Source: Rhodocyclaceae bacterium (GTDB lineage: Bacteria > Pseudomonadota > Gammaproteobacteria > Burkholderiales > Rhodocyclaceae). From it: a stretch of DNA of 46,170 bases. The notes beneath the pieces were generated by a model. It searched no databases. It saw only the letters and a program-made list of their open reading frames with translations, and was not told the DNA's origin. Shown one piece after another: positions 1 through 8,459 of the stretch. The stretch is from contig JAEUNL010000022.1 in assembly GCA_016791115.1 (NCBI GenBank), forward strand, positions 1 through 46,170, in the 5' to 3' direction. A program made the position numbers and the translations under genes. Numbering within the stretch: the first letter of the stretch is position 1; each line of letters starts with the position of its first letter.

Positions 1-1704
1 CGCATAGGTCGCCCCGGCCGTGGCCAGCACCACGTTGACCGTGTCGGTACCTTCCTCGAAGCCCTCCGTGATGACATCACCCGTGCCGTCAACCACGTAG
101 GTGTCATCCCCCAGGCCTCCAATCAGCGTGTCCGATCCACCGCCACCGTTCAGGATGTTGCCGCCACTGTTTCCTATCAGGAGATTGGCCAGTCCATTGC
201 CGGTGCCGTTGATGTTGCCCACGCCGGTGAGCGTCAGATCCTCCAGATTGGATCCCAGTGTCCAGCTCACGCTCGATTCGACTGCGTCAACCTCCCCAGC
301 CAGCGTCGAAGTCTCGGTGATGCTGTCGCCCGCGTTGTCGACCACGTAGGTGTCGTTGCCTGTGCCTCCGTTGAGCTTATCCGCGCCCAGACCACCGTCG
401 AGCCGATTGGCCCCGGCATTGCCCGCAAGACTGTTAGCGAGAGCATTTCCGGTGCCATTGACGTTGCCCACTCCGGTAAGTATCAGGTTCTCCAGGTTGG
501 CGCCCAGCACCCAGCTCAGGCTCGACTGCACCGTGTCGATCTCGCTGGCCAGGGTCGAGGTCTCGCTGATGCTGTCGCCCACGTTGTCAACCACGTAGGT
601 GTCGTTGCCCGCCCCCCCGATCAGAATGTCCGCGCCAAGACCCCCATCTAGAACATCTGCCCCAAGTCCACCATCCAATACATCGGAGCCTCCGCGTCCC
701 GCCAGAATGTTGTTTGCATCATTACCAATCAAGGTGTCGGAAGTCTGGCCCCCAGTGGCGTTCTCGATTGTGACGGTGTAGTAGATTGCGACCGTGTTGG
801 AATTGCTTGTCAGAAACGATCCAGACGAATTGAGAAAAGTGAGCGTATTTCCAAGGTCGCTCCATGCTCCCGGACGCAGATCAATTGTTGCCCCTTCGGT
901 TGATGCATCCCAGACAATCGTGTCTGTTCCGCCCGCATCCCAGATCGTCTGAAAGTAGTTCTGGCCCTGTGAGAAAGTGTAAATGTCGTTACCCGCGTGA
1001 TAGCTCATGTTCGGGCCATACAGATACTGGATGGCCGCGATGTCGTAGAGCATTGGCGTCGTGGGATTGAAACTTACTGTAGAGCCTGCGTATCCAGGGT
1101 ACGCGGAGTAACTCATTACCGAATAGGGGTATCCGTCCTCGGAGGGGGGCAAAGTCGTGAGAACGAACCCGACAGCCTGAAAGGTATGTTTGAGTCCAAG
1201 CGCATGACCAATTTCGTGAATCAGCGTGAAGGAACCATATGAACCTGGCGAAAACCAGTCAGGCCAAAACGCAAAGGCGTTCAACCAGACGTCACCAGCG
1301 CTAGGTAGATTTGATGGAAAATCCGCGACGTGAGCTTGACCACCGCCCGAACCCGTCCATGCGAATCGGATTTCTCCAACGCTCGTTGCAGAATCTGCCA
1401 CTTGGGTGAACTTTACGTTGGCAACATTCGACCAACTCGCGAGTGCGGAAATCGCTGCGGCTTGTTCAGAGCCGTTAAGTGGAATGAAATAGGCGCTCCA
1501 CGGTTCCGCATCCAAGTCGTACGCACCATACGGATAGTGCGTCCACCAATAACTTCCGTACCCAGGGAAACTGTAAGTAAGTGCGACCGGGGAACCCGCG
1601 GTGGTGCCACCCCACTTTGTGCCCCAGAGTAATGAATCGATCCAATACGCGCCGGACCCGGAGACGTAGCTTGCGGATACCGAATTCGTTGTTGGCGAGG
1701 CCAT
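1..1704 (-). CDS. Serralysin-type RTX metalloprotease (M10), C-terminus cut by window edge
   Basis: Secreted zinc endopeptidase of the serralysin family, normally exported by a type I system; no such exporter lies in this window. The 568 visible codons begin with the ATG at 1704, which has a good Shine-Dalgarno sequence (AAAGGAG, 9-base spacing). The N-terminal part has the family's usual start (DSLLWGTKWG, LTYSF). The zinc site HEIGHALGLKH lies at about residues 163-173 and the Met-turn SVMSYS follows. The second half carries glycine/aspartate-rich RTX calcium-binding nonapeptides and long repeats of about 83 residues (NDTYVVDN...). The C-terminal secretion signal and stop codon are outside the window. 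There is no N-terminal signal peptide, as expected for type I export. Base composition is somewhat less GC-biased than its neighbours. Family assignment is firm; the natural substrate is unknown. Confidence 0.92.
   Translation of the reverse strand, partial: MASPTTNSVSASYVSGSGAYWIDSLLWGTKWGGTTAGSPVALTYSFPGYGSYWWTHYPYGAYDLDAEPWSAYFIPLNGSEQAAAISALASWSNVANVKFTQVADSATSVGEIRFAWTGSGGGQAHVADFPSNLPSAGDVWLNAFAFWPDWFSPGSYGSFTLIHEIGHALGLKHTFQAVGFVLTTLPPSEDGYPYSVMSYSAYPGYAGSTVSFNPTTPMLYDIAAIQYLYGPNMSYHAGNDIYTFSQGQNYFQTIWDAGGTDTIVWDASTEGATIDLRPGAWSDLGNTLTFLNSSGSFLTSNSNTVAIYYTVTIENATGGQTSDTLIGNDANNILAGRGGSDVLDGGLGADVLDGGLGADILIGGAGNDTYVVDNVGDSISETSTLASEIDTVQSSLSWVLGANLENLILTGVGNVNGTGNALANSLAGNAGANRLDGGLGADKLNGGTGNDTYVVDNAGDSITETSTLAGEVDAVESSVSWTLGSNLEDLTLTGVGNINGTGNGLANLLIGNSGGNILNGGGGSDTLIGGLGDDTYVVDGTGDVITEGFEEGTDTVNVVLATAGATYA
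86..610 (-). repeat. 249-bp tandem repeat inside the RTX region
   Basis: A near-identical stretch (ccacgtaggtgtc and its flanks) recurs at about 86, 335 and 584, a period of exactly 249 bp (83 codons). Each unit encodes an RTX segment followed by a beta-roll linker ending in LTGVGN.NGTGN. A more diverged unit continues toward base 1. The repeat explains the equally spaced opposite-strand open frames in this region. Confidence 0.85.
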
Positions 1705-1797
1705 CTAACTGGCTCCTTTCGCATTTTCCTGATCGGCACTGATCTTTGACAGTGTCCCTGACCTCTTTGCCTCATGCATTGCATGGGGCAAAATCGC

Positions 1798-1826
1798 AAT
1801 ATGCTTAAATTGTGTCGAAAGTACAA
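1798..1826 (-). promoter_or_regulatory. Candidate sigma-70 promoter of the RTX protease
   Basis: On the minus strand, TTGTAC (1826-1821) is followed after 17 bases by CATATT (1803-1798). It lies in a locally AT-rich stretch about 95 bases upstream of the protease start. Spacing is ideal and each box matches consensus at 4 of 6 positions. The 1705-2001 gap holds no gene; a small palindrome, atgcattgcat, lies near 1774. Confidence 0.4.
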
Positions 1827-2001
1827 GAGCAAAATCACATTTGGGTAACCAAAAGGATGGATCGCATTGCAAAGAACTTCGAATGGCGGCCCCGTGACAA
1901 CCACTTGCGAAGGCAATGAGATCGGCCTTGCGCCGTCGCCCGGCACGTGTAACATCGCCGCATCATGCCGCGCACCCGATTGCTTCCGGAGTCTCCGAAA
2001 C

Positions 2002-2262
2002 ATGGATGAAACATCGATCCGCACCGAGGTGCTGGCCGTGCTGCGCGCGATCGCGCCCGAGATCGATGCCGCCCGCGTCGATGGCGCGAAACCGCTGCGC
2101 TTCCAGATCGACCTCGACTCGATGGACTGGCTCAACGTCATACTCGGCCTGCAGGAGAAGTTCGGCATGCCGATCCCGGAGGCCGATTACGGCAAGGTGA
2201 CGAACCTCGACGGCATCGTCGCCTACCTCGGCGCCGGGCTGGCACGGCGCGCGGGCGGCTGA
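2002..2262 (+). CDS. Acyl carrier protein
   Basis: Small 86-residue carrier protein that would hold acyl groups on a phosphopantetheine arm. The attachment motif is DLDSMDWLN, with serine about residue 40; the usual DSL is DSM here. The helical ACP pattern and length (80-90 residues) fit. The ATG at 2002 was chosen over an upstream in-frame ATG at 1867 because homology-like sequence begins with MDETSIRTEV and the upstream extension is unstructured. It is followed after 8 bases by a GNAT acetyltransferase and then a SagB-like oxidoreductase, so it may serve a specialised acyl pathway, not bulk fatty acid synthesis. That role is inferred from context only. Confidence 0.82.
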   Translation: MDETSIRTEVLAVLRAIAPEIDAARVDGAKPLRFQIDLDSMDWLNVILGLQEKFGMPIPEADYGKVTNLDGIVAYLGAGLARRAGG

Positions 2263-2270
2263 GCGGCGCC

Positions 2271-2798
2271 ATGGCACGCTATCCGGACGAGCTGGTTCGC
2301 AAGCGCATCCTGTTCGACGGCAGCGAGGCCACCATCCGGCCGATCAAGGCCGACGATGCGCCGATCGAAGCCGATTTCGTGCGCCACCTCTCGCCGGAAT
2401 CGCGCTACACGCGCTTCATGGCGACGGTAAACGAACTGCCGCCGACCAAGCTGCGCTACCTGACCGACATCGATTACGACAAGCACATGGCATTCGTCGC
2501 GACCGTGATCCGCGAAGGCAAGGAAGTCGAGATCGGCGTCTCGCGCTACGTGGTCGATCCGAACGGCACGAGCTGCGAATTCGCGATCGCGGTCGACGAC
2601 GCCTGGCAGGGCTCGGGTGTGGCCGGCATCCTGATGGCGACGCTGATCGACACGGCGCGTGCGCGCGGCCTGAAAGCGATGGAAGGCATCGTGCTGGGCA
2701 GCAACCACAAGATGCTGAAATTCGCGCGCCAGCTCGGGTTCAGCCTGCACCGCGACATGGAAGAACCCGACACGGTGAACGTCACCCGGCCGCTCTGA
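2271..2798 (+). CDS. GNAT-family N-acetyltransferase
   Basis: Predicted 175-residue acetyl-CoA-dependent acyltransferase, cytoplasmic. The acetyl-CoA pyrophosphate loop is seen as WQGSGVAG (about residues 112-119), in a beta-strand/helix context typical of GNAT folds. The N-terminal RPIKADDAPIEADFVRHLSPESRYTRF stretch resembles the acetyltransferase domain of Pat-type protein lysine acetyltransferases, but the CoA-ligase-like and cyclic-nucleotide domains found in larger Pat proteins are absent. It lies 8 bases after the ACP gene and 37 bases before the nitroreductase, probably in one operon. Substrate unknown; acetylation of a protein, or transfer involving the neighbouring ACP, are both possible. 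Confidence 0.85.
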   Translation: MARYPDELVRKRILFDGSEATIRPIKADDAPIEADFVRHLSPESRYTRFMATVNELPPTKLRYLTDIDYDKHMAFVATVIREGKEVEIGVSRYVVDPNGTSCEFAIAVDDAWQGSGVAGILMATLIDTARARGLKAMEGIVLGSNHKMLKFARQLGFSLHRDMEEPDTVNVTRPL

Positions 2799-2835
2799 CC
2801 ACGCGATTCGCGGCCAATTCCTCGAGGACCACAAG

Positions 2836-3477
2836 ATGGGCACCCTGACCAAGCTGGTACTCGGCGCCATGGGCCGATTGCGGCCGCAACCGGCGACCGG
2901 CGATGCGGCTGATGCCATCGTGCTGCCACCGCCGGCCATGCGTGGCGGACTCCCGCTGCTGGAGGCACTGGCGCAGCGGCGCTCGTCGCGCGAATTTCGC
3001 ACCGATGCACTGCCGCAGCAGGCGCTGTCCGACCTGCTGTGGGCCGCCTATGGCGTCAACCGCCTGAACGGCGGCCGCACCGCGCCTTCGGCGCTCGACA
3101 ACCAGGAAGTCGACATCTACGTGACGCTGCCGTCCGGCGCGTATCGTTACGATGCCACGGCGCACCGATTGCTGCGCGTGTCGTCGACCGACGTGCGTCG
3201 CGTCACGGGCTACCAGGATTTCGTCGACGAGGCTCCGCTCGACCTCGTCTATGTCGCCGACCACGCGCGCATGCCCGCCGTGCCGGTGCACCTGCGCGAG
3301 TCCTACGCCTCGGCGGCGGCCGGCGCGATCGCGCAGAACGTGTATCTCTACTGCGCGAGTGCCGGACTTGCGACCGTGATCCGCGCCTGGATAGACCGCG
3401 ACGCGATCGCCGATGCGCTGGGCCTTCCGCACGACCAGCAGGTGCTGCTCTCGCAGACCGTCGGCTACCCGGAATAG
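2836..3477 (+). CDS. SagB/ThcOx-type nitroreductase-family oxidoreductase
   Basis: Predicted flavin (FMN) oxidoreductase of 213 residues. The signature start of the fold is LLEALAQRRSSREFRTDALP, followed by LSDLLWAAYGVNR and PSALDNQEVDIYV, typical of SagB-like and nitroreductase proteins. The C-terminus has AGAIAQNVYLYCASAGLATVIR, the helix that packs on the flavin. GAGGA lies 8 bases before the ATG. It is third in a run with an acyl carrier protein and a GNAT enzyme. No YcaO or peptide-precursor gene is nearby, so thiazole/oxazole peptide modification is not indicated. Physiological substrate unknown. Confidence 0.83.
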   Translation: MGTLTKLVLGAMGRLRPQPATGDAADAIVLPPPAMRGGLPLLEALAQRRSSREFRTDALPQQALSDLLWAAYGVNRLNGGRTAPSALDNQEVDIYVTLPSGAYRYDATAHRLLRVSSTDVRRVTGYQDFVDEAPLDLVYVADHARMPAVPVHLRESYASAAAGAIAQNVYLYCASAGLATVIRAWIDRDAIADALGLPHDQQVLLSQTVGYPE

Positions 3478-3661
3478 CGGCAACAATGCGGTTCGGCAAC
3501 CGGCCAGAGATCTCAAGGCACCTGCCTGCAGGGCGCATGAATGCTGGGTTTCCGGCATGGCACGCCGGGGATCGAACATCCATGCGCCTGACGGACCGGC
3601 ATGCCTGCAGATCCTCCAGGCATGAGCCTCACGGCGCAGCACCCGACCCTGGAACGCGATC

Positions 3662-4657
3662 ATGACCGACGATTCGCGCCCGCTCCCGCTCGCTGCGCGC
3701 GCCAACCTGTTCGCCCACCTCGCGACGATGGAGCAGGCCGGCCTGCCGGCCGACAAGGCGTTCGCCCTGCTGCGCCTGCCGGCCGCGGGGCAGGCGCGCC
3801 TGGATGCGGCACGCAAGCTGATCGCGCGCGGCGTCGACATCGCCGATGCCGGATTGCGCAGCGGACTGTTCTCGCACGTCGAGGCGCGCTGCGTGCGCGC
3901 GGCGCTGCATGCCGGCAGCCCGCTGGCGACTTACCGCCGACTCGCGGCAAGCCATGCCGAGCGCGTACAACTCGCGTCGACCTTCAAGGCGCGCATGCTG
4001 GTGCCGCTGCTGATCCTGTTCATCGCCCTGAGCCTGCGGCCACTGCCGTCGCTGATCGTCGGCACCATCGGCATGAGCCATTACCTTGCGCAGGTCGGCC
4101 TGCCGCTGCTGGCGCTGGCCGCAATCTATCGTCTGGCCGCCGAGCTGCCACGCTGGCGCGACACGCTGGCCACTCCTGAAGCGGGATTGCACATCGACGC
4201 GGCGCTGTTGCGGATTCCGCTGATCGGCACGCTGATCGAACGCACCAACCTGCGCGACTTCGTGGAGCATCTGGCGATCCTGCTCGAAGCCGGCGTGCCG
4301 ATGTTCGAAGCCCTGCCGCTGGCGCAGGAGACGATGTCCAGCAGTGCGATTCGCGCGGCGCATGCCGGGGTGGTCGATGCGGTGCGCGCCGGCGCGACGC
4401 TCTCCGGGGCGCTGCGCAAGACGCGCCACCACGGCAGCGGCCACCTGACAGACGTGGTGCTTGCCGGCGAGCAGTCCGGCCGCCTGCCGGAGGCGCTGTT
4501 CCGCCATGCGGCGAGCGAAAGCGCGGCGCTTTCGCTGCAGTATGCGCAGCTTGCTGCGTGGTTGCCGCGGCTGCTGTACGCGCTGCTGCTGGCGTGGATC
4601 GGCTACAGCATCCTGTCGTCCAAGGCGTTCATGCCGGGCGGCGGAATGGCGCCGTGA
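3662..4657 (+). CDS. GspF/PilC-like inner-membrane protein (T2SF domains)
   Basis: Predicted polytopic inner-membrane protein of 331 residues, related to the platform proteins of type II secretion and type IV pili. It has two T2SF-like modules (about residues 10-110 and 195-310); the second contains the diagnostic FVEHLAILLEAGVPMFEAL. Hydrophobic segments lie near residues 113-160 and 298-322. It is shorter than PilC or GspF (about 400 residues). No other pilus or secretion gene is nearby, so it is an orphan whose partners must be elsewhere. The 184-base gap before it shows no clear promoter. It converges with the next gene, leaving 22 bases between stops. Confidence 0.75.
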   Translation: MTDDSRPLPLAARANLFAHLATMEQAGLPADKAFALLRLPAAGQARLDAARKLIARGVDIADAGLRSGLFSHVEARCVRAALHAGSPLATYRRLAASHAERVQLASTFKARMLVPLLILFIALSLRPLPSLIVGTIGMSHYLAQVGLPLLALAAIYRLAAELPRWRDTLATPEAGLHIDAALLRIPLIGTLIERTNLRDFVEHLAILLEAGVPMFEALPLAQETMSSSAIRAAHAGVVDAVRAGATLSGALRKTRHHGSGHLTDVVLAGEQSGRLPEALFRHAASESAALSLQYAQLAAWLPRLLYALLLAWIGYSILSSKAFMPGGGMAP

Positions 4658-4679
4658 CACGGCAATTTGCCGCGGCGCG

Positions 4680-6224
4680 CTACTTCGCCGCGATAGCCCT
4701 TTTCTCTGTAGCGCGTTTTTCCGCGCGCTCGACGATCCAGCCAGCCGGATTGGCGATCACCGGTTCGGGCAATCCGGTGAGATCGCGATAGAGCTTGACG
4801 CGCCAGGCGAAGGCCAGCTCGTCGGGGTAGGGATCGTCCACCGGCTGCGTCACCCAGCTCGACAGGAACCCCTCCGCCGCCGCGCGCACCGTCGCGTCGC
4901 CGTGCGGATCGAGCAGCGCCTCGCGCGCCGCGGGCAGGAACACCAGCCCCGCCTGCTTGAGATCGTTCGTCTTGTCCATCTGCAGGCGCGAGAACAGCGA
5001 CACACGGTCGATCGGCGGCATCGCTGCCACTTGTGCGCGCACCGTCTCGACCAGCGCGGCGAGCGCGGCATCGGCCGATGACGGCGCCGCCGCGGGCGGC
5101 GCGAAGCGGATCCTGCCGAAGGTTTGGGCATAGAGGCCGTTGCCCGCGGGCAAGGCAAGACGCGCGCCTTGCGCCAGCGCCGCCGCGCCGGGTTCGCTGG
5201 CGATCAGGCGCCCGAGAGGATCGAGGGTGTCGATCATGTCGCCGAACACGCTGCCGACGTCCGTCTGTACCGCACGCAGGGCGCGCGGCAGGCTCTCGCT
5301 CCACCAGGGCAGGCCGAGCAGCGGCAACAGCGTCGCCATGCCGAGCGCGATGCAGCCGATGTCGCCCAGCAGCACACGCATGCCGGCCGACCAGAACATC
5401 AGCCCGAGCGCGCCGAACATCAGGAACACGATCCAGTTGCCGCCGGCGCTGCGCCTCTCGGCGACGAACCCGGCGGGCATCGCGTTCGACGGATCGGCCG
5501 GATCGAGCGCCAGTGAGATCCTCTGCGCCGGCCCTACCCAGCCGGCGAGCGCATGGTCGAGCGGCCGGTCGAGTTCGCGCTGCAGCAGTTCGAGTGCGGT
5601 CTTCGGCGGCGGCCCCATCAGCACGGTTTCGGTCGGTGGCGCCTGCGCCAGCCAGTCGAGCGCCTGGCGGCTCAGGCGCAGTTCGGGTTGCGCGAAGCCG
5701 GCGGCGCCGCGCTGCCAGGCGAAGGGCACTTTCGGCGCGATCTCCTTCAGGTCGTGCAGCGTGTACGACTCATGGAAATCGAAGCGATTGCCGCAGAATG
5801 CGCGCCGCAAGGCCGTGCCCCAGTCGCCGTGCTCGTATTCGACCACCATGCAGGGCGATGCCTTGGTGAAGGCGCGCCAGCGGATGTTGTCCTTCATGTC
5901 GGCCAGCGCCACGTCGAGCGCGAGCCAGCTTTCGACGATGCGCGCTTCGGCCGTCGCCGTGAGTTTCGCGAACTGATGCGCCTGCAGCAATTGCTGTGGC
6001 CCCGACTGCCAGGCAATCGCCAGCAGCAGGCCGCCGATGCCGAGGTAGAAGGCAGCGTAGAAGCGCGCAATGCGACCGACGACGTTGCCGAACACGGTGC
6101 CCAGCAGGAATTCGCCGGCGCGCCGTGCGACGCCCTGCGGCGGCTCGCCGCGTGCCGGCACAGGCGGCCGCGCCGCCCGCCGGTCGCCCTGCTCGCTACC
6201 CTTGACTGCGCGTTTCTTCGACAT
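4680..6224 (-). CDS. Membrane protein of unknown function
   Basis: A 514-residue protein I do not recognise. After a charged, proline-rich N-terminus it has a hydrophobic segment at about residues 56-74 (FYAAFYLGIGGLLLAIAW) and further segments near 265-310. A soluble region of about 180 residues lies between them and another of about 200 residues follows. This topology suggests one domain on the periplasmic side and a cytoplasmic C-terminus, but orientation is a guess. The first soluble region has scattered cysteines (KASPCMVVEYEH, FCGNRFDF). Coding potential is good: the frame is uninterrupted and two strong open frames on the other strand are poorer in composition. It converges with the GspF-like gene. 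Confidence 0.65.
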   Translation of the reverse strand: MSKKRAVKGSEQGDRRAARPPVPARGEPPQGVARRAGEFLLGTVFGNVVGRIARFYAAFYLGIGGLLLAIAWQSGPQQLLQAHQFAKLTATAEARIVESWLALDVALADMKDNIRWRAFTKASPCMVVEYEHGDWGTALRRAFCGNRFDFHESYTLHDLKEIAPKVPFAWQRGAAGFAQPELRLSRQALDWLAQAPPTETVLMGPPPKTALELLQRELDRPLDHALAGWVGPAQRISLALDPADPSNAMPAGFVAERRSAGGNWIVFLMFGALGLMFWSAGMRVLLGDIGCIALGMATLLPLLGLPWWSESLPRALRAVQTDVGSVFGDMIDTLDPLGRLIASEPGAAALAQGARLALPAGNGLYAQTFGRIRFAPPAAAPSSADAALAALVETVRAQVAAMPPIDRVSLFSRLQMDKTNDLKQAGLVFLPAAREALLDPHGDATVRAAAEGFLSSWVTQPVDDPYPDELAFAWRVKLYRDLTGLPEPVIANPAGWIVERAEKRATEKRAIAAK

Positions 6225-6418
6225 CGCGTCTGCCGTCGGCTCACGAAGATGCCAGGGATTCTATCCGCCGGAACGCACCGCGGCGCAGCCCGCCGCATCC
6301 GCCATACGGCCGATTGAAACGCGGCGCCGACGCTTGCAAGATCGAAGGCAGCGTCGCGCTGCCGCTCAGGGGCCGCGACATCACACCACGGCGGAGACCC
6401 GAACGGGACGGAACACTC

Positions 6419-7378
6419 ATGATCGGCAACGTCGCACTGATCATCGGCGGGGTACTTCTCGGCGTGCTGCTTCTGGCGGTAGCCGTGAAGCTGGTCGAAG
6501 TGCGGCGTGCCGCCGGCTGGCCGCGCACCCGCGGACGCATCGTCTCTTCGCGCGTCGAATCGCGCACGGTCAAGCGCACGACCGAGGCCTCTCGCACCGG
6601 CAACTTCGCGCGAATCGAGTTCGAATTCCACATCGGCAATCGCACGCTGCGCGGAAACCGCGTCAGCATCGGCGAGCAGGCGCCGGATTTCCAGGTCCGA
6701 GAAACGCTGGACCGCTACCCGGTCGGACGCGAGGTGGATGTGTTCTACAACCCGGCGAACCCCGAGCAGGCTGTATTGGAGCGCGATCTGCCGCCGAATT
6801 TCTCGAAGGGCCTCGGGCTCGCGCTGCTCTACTTCGGCGGCGGCACGCTGTTCGCGTTCGCTTACCTCACGCGCGGAGTCGACTGGCTCTCGTCGCGCCT
6901 GCCCGCCGGCACCAACGCGCCGCTTATCGCGCTGCTCGTCGCGCTCGGCCTCGCTGCGGTGATGGTCGCTTGGGCCAAGCAGCGCCAGTCTGCGCAAACA
7001 CGCGAATGGGATACCGTGCCAGGCGAAATCGTCGCTGCTACGGTCGACTCGTTCACGGCATCGACGGCCGATTCCGATTCGGTGCGGCTGCGCCACGCCC
7101 CTCGCGTCACGTATCGCTACGCCAGTAGCGGGCGCGAGTACGAGAGCAGCCGGCTGCACTTCGGCGCCGCGGTCAGCTACGGATCGGAGGCGCAGGCGCG
7201 CGCGAAGCTCGGCGCCTATCCGATCGGCAAGGCGGTGCGCGTGCTGGTCGATCCACGGAATCCGACGGAAGCGACGCTCGACGGCCGGGCGCGGCATCTG
7301 TGGTTGCTGTGGGTCGTCGCGGCGCTGCTGCTCGCGCTGGCCTGGCTCGCAGCCCAGCCGGTGACGCCGCGCGCGTGA
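6419..7378 (+). CDS. DUF3592 membrane protein, duplicated domain
   Basis: A 319-residue inner-membrane protein with two DUF3592-like halves. Each half has W....G.I.......... followed by a beta-rich segment ending in YPVGREVDVFYNPANPEQAVLE (first half, kept in pieces: YPVGREVDVFY, NPANPEQAVLE) or YPIGKAVRVLVDP...EATLDG (second half). Hydrophobic helices are at the extreme N-terminus, about residues 135-185, and at the C-terminus. The ATG at 6419 is preferred over an in-frame ATG at 6314 because the signal-like helix MIGNVALIIGGVLLGVLLL starts there. The function of DUF3592 proteins is not established. It stands alone between an opposing gene and small exported-protein genes. Confidence 0.75.
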   Translation: MIGNVALIIGGVLLGVLLLAVAVKLVEVRRAAGWPRTRGRIVSSRVESRTVKRTTEASRTGNFARIEFEFHIGNRTLRGNRVSIGEQAPDFQVRETLDRYPVGREVDVFYNPANPEQAVLERDLPPNFSKGLGLALLYFGGGTLFAFAYLTRGVDWLSSRLPAGTNAPLIALLVALGLAAVMVAWAKQRQSAQTREWDTVPGEIVAATVDSFTASTADSDSVRLRHAPRVTYRYASSGREYESSRLHFGAAVSYGSEAQARAKLGAYPIGKAVRVLVDPRNPTEATLDGRARHLWLLWVVAALLLALAWLAAQPVTPRA

Positions 7379-7462
7379 AGGCAGGCATGTCCGGGGGTAC
7401 TCGCGCGTAGAATGAGAGTTCATCCACCGTCCGCGAGTCGCGCCGGCACCATGAGGAACAGC

Positions 7463-8002
7463 ATGCAAAATGTATTTTTGGCGGCCCTGCTCGCCCTGGC
7501 CGTTTCGGCGCCGGCATCTGCGGATGTCGGCATTTCGGTTCGCATCGGACAGCCGGGGTACTACGGTCGCATCGACATCGGCGACTACCCGTCGCCGATG
7601 CTGGTCTACCCCGACCCGGTCGTCATCGTGCCCCCGCCTGGCGCAGTGCGCGGGCCGCTCTACCTGCGCGTGCCGCCCGGGCACATGCATGACTGGCGCC
7701 GGCATTGCCATCGCTACAGCGCCTGCGGCCGCCCGGTCTACTTCGTGCAAGACAACTGGTACACCGACGTCTACGCACCGCATTATCGGGAACGCCATGT
7801 CGCGCCGCCGCCGCGCTACGCACCGCCGCCCGTACGTCGCCACGACCATGATCGCATCGATCCGCGCTACGACCCCGGATATCGCAACGGGCCGCCGCGC
7901 GGCTACGACGTGCCGGGGCGTGGCATGCCGCCACACGGCACCTATCCGCCGGGCGCGCCGGGCCACGTTTACGGCCCCGGCCGCGGACCGTGGCGGGATT
8001 GA
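7463..8002 (+). CDS. Exported proline/histidine/tyrosine-rich protein
   Basis: A 179-residue predicted secreted or periplasmic protein. It has a clear signal peptide (MQNVFLAALLALAVSAPASA, cleavage likely after ASA) and a mature part rich in Pro, His, Arg and Tyr. The C-terminal third is low-complexity (PPPRYAPPPVRRHDHDR and similar). The ATG at 7463 was chosen over 7451 because AGGA ends five bases before it. Similar proteins are common in Burkholderiales and Rhodocyclales with no known function; the histidine-rich tail could bind metal, which is speculation. A small lipoprotein gene follows after 35 bases. Confidence 0.72.
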   Translation: MQNVFLAALLALAVSAPASADVGISVRIGQPGYYGRIDIGDYPSPMLVYPDPVVIVPPPGAVRGPLYLRVPPGHMHDWRRHCHRYSACGRPVYFVQDNWYTDVYAPHYRERHVAPPPRYAPPPVRRHDHDRIDPRYDPGYRNGPPRGYDVPGRGMPPHGTYPPGAPGHVYGPGRGPWRD

Positions 8003-8037
8003 GCGTCAGGCTGGTAATTCAAGGACACGGGACGGAA

Positions 8038-8226
8038 ATGAAGAACGCATCGATTGCCGCGCTCGTCGCGTGCACGTTTTTGTGCGGATGCAGTAACCAG
8101 CAGGTTTACGATGCCGCTGCAGGATGGCGTCAGGCCGAATGCAACAAGCTGCTGGACGAGGCGGCGCGCACGCGCTGCCTCGCCACCGCCAACCAGGATT
8201 ACGACGCGTACCGCAAGCAGCAATAG
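8038..8226 (+). CDS. Small lipoprotein
   Basis: A 62-residue predicted lipoprotein. The signal sequence MKNASIAALVACTFLCGC ends in a lipobox-like LCGC; the mature part is about 44 residues with two cysteines (AECNKLL, TRCLATA) that could form a disulfide. The start at 8038 has GGACGG just upstream. It is longer in frame toward 7990, but that extension overlaps the previous gene and lacks a signal. Function unknown. The 233 bases after it, up to the hybrid kinase, hold only a candidate promoter. Confidence 0.7.
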   Translation: MKNASIAALVACTFLCGCSNQQVYDAAAGWRQAECNKLLDEAARTRCLATANQDYDAYRKQQ

Positions 8227-8425
8227 CGACGCCACGCGCGCATTGACCGTGCGCGAATCCCTGGAGATCGCCTCCCCCCGCGCCGCGCCGTTGCCGCGCC
8301 CCGCTTGTGTCCAATCGTGTCGAATGCCGCAATCGACAGCGCCGAAACGGCTCGGGGGCGGTTCTGCACCCGTATGATTCGTGCTGTTTCCGGCCGCGGT
8401 GCGCCGCCCTGTGAATCGCCGCCGT

Positions 8426-8452
8426 TCAAGAATACCGGGCGAATGCCGAAAT
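8426..8452 (+). promoter_or_regulatory. Candidate flagellar sigma-28 (FliA) promoter, hybrid kinase
   Basis: TCAAG (8426-8430), 14 bases, then GCCGAAAT (8445-8452). The E. coli FliA consensus written the same way is TAAAG-N14-GCCGATAA. The -10-like box ends only 7 bases before the ATG at 8460, so a transcript from here would be leaderless or nearly so; no Shine-Dalgarno sequence is visible there. Confidence 0.5.
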
Positions 8453-8459
8453 ACTGCCG

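Noticed and set aside
101..781. Three consecutive plus-strand open frames of similar sequence opposite the RTX protease
   Set aside because: They are antisense shadows of the 249-bp RTX repeat; their identical lengths follow from the repeat period.
3478..3661. A FliA-like promoter before the GspF-like gene (TCAAG near 3513)
   Set aside because: The sequence 14 bases downstream (GGCGCATG) does not resemble a FliA -10 box.
5894..7966. A 690-residue minus-strand open frame
   Set aside because: It crosses the ends of three better-supported genes, is Arg/Ala-rich and has no recognisable domain; a GC-frame shadow.
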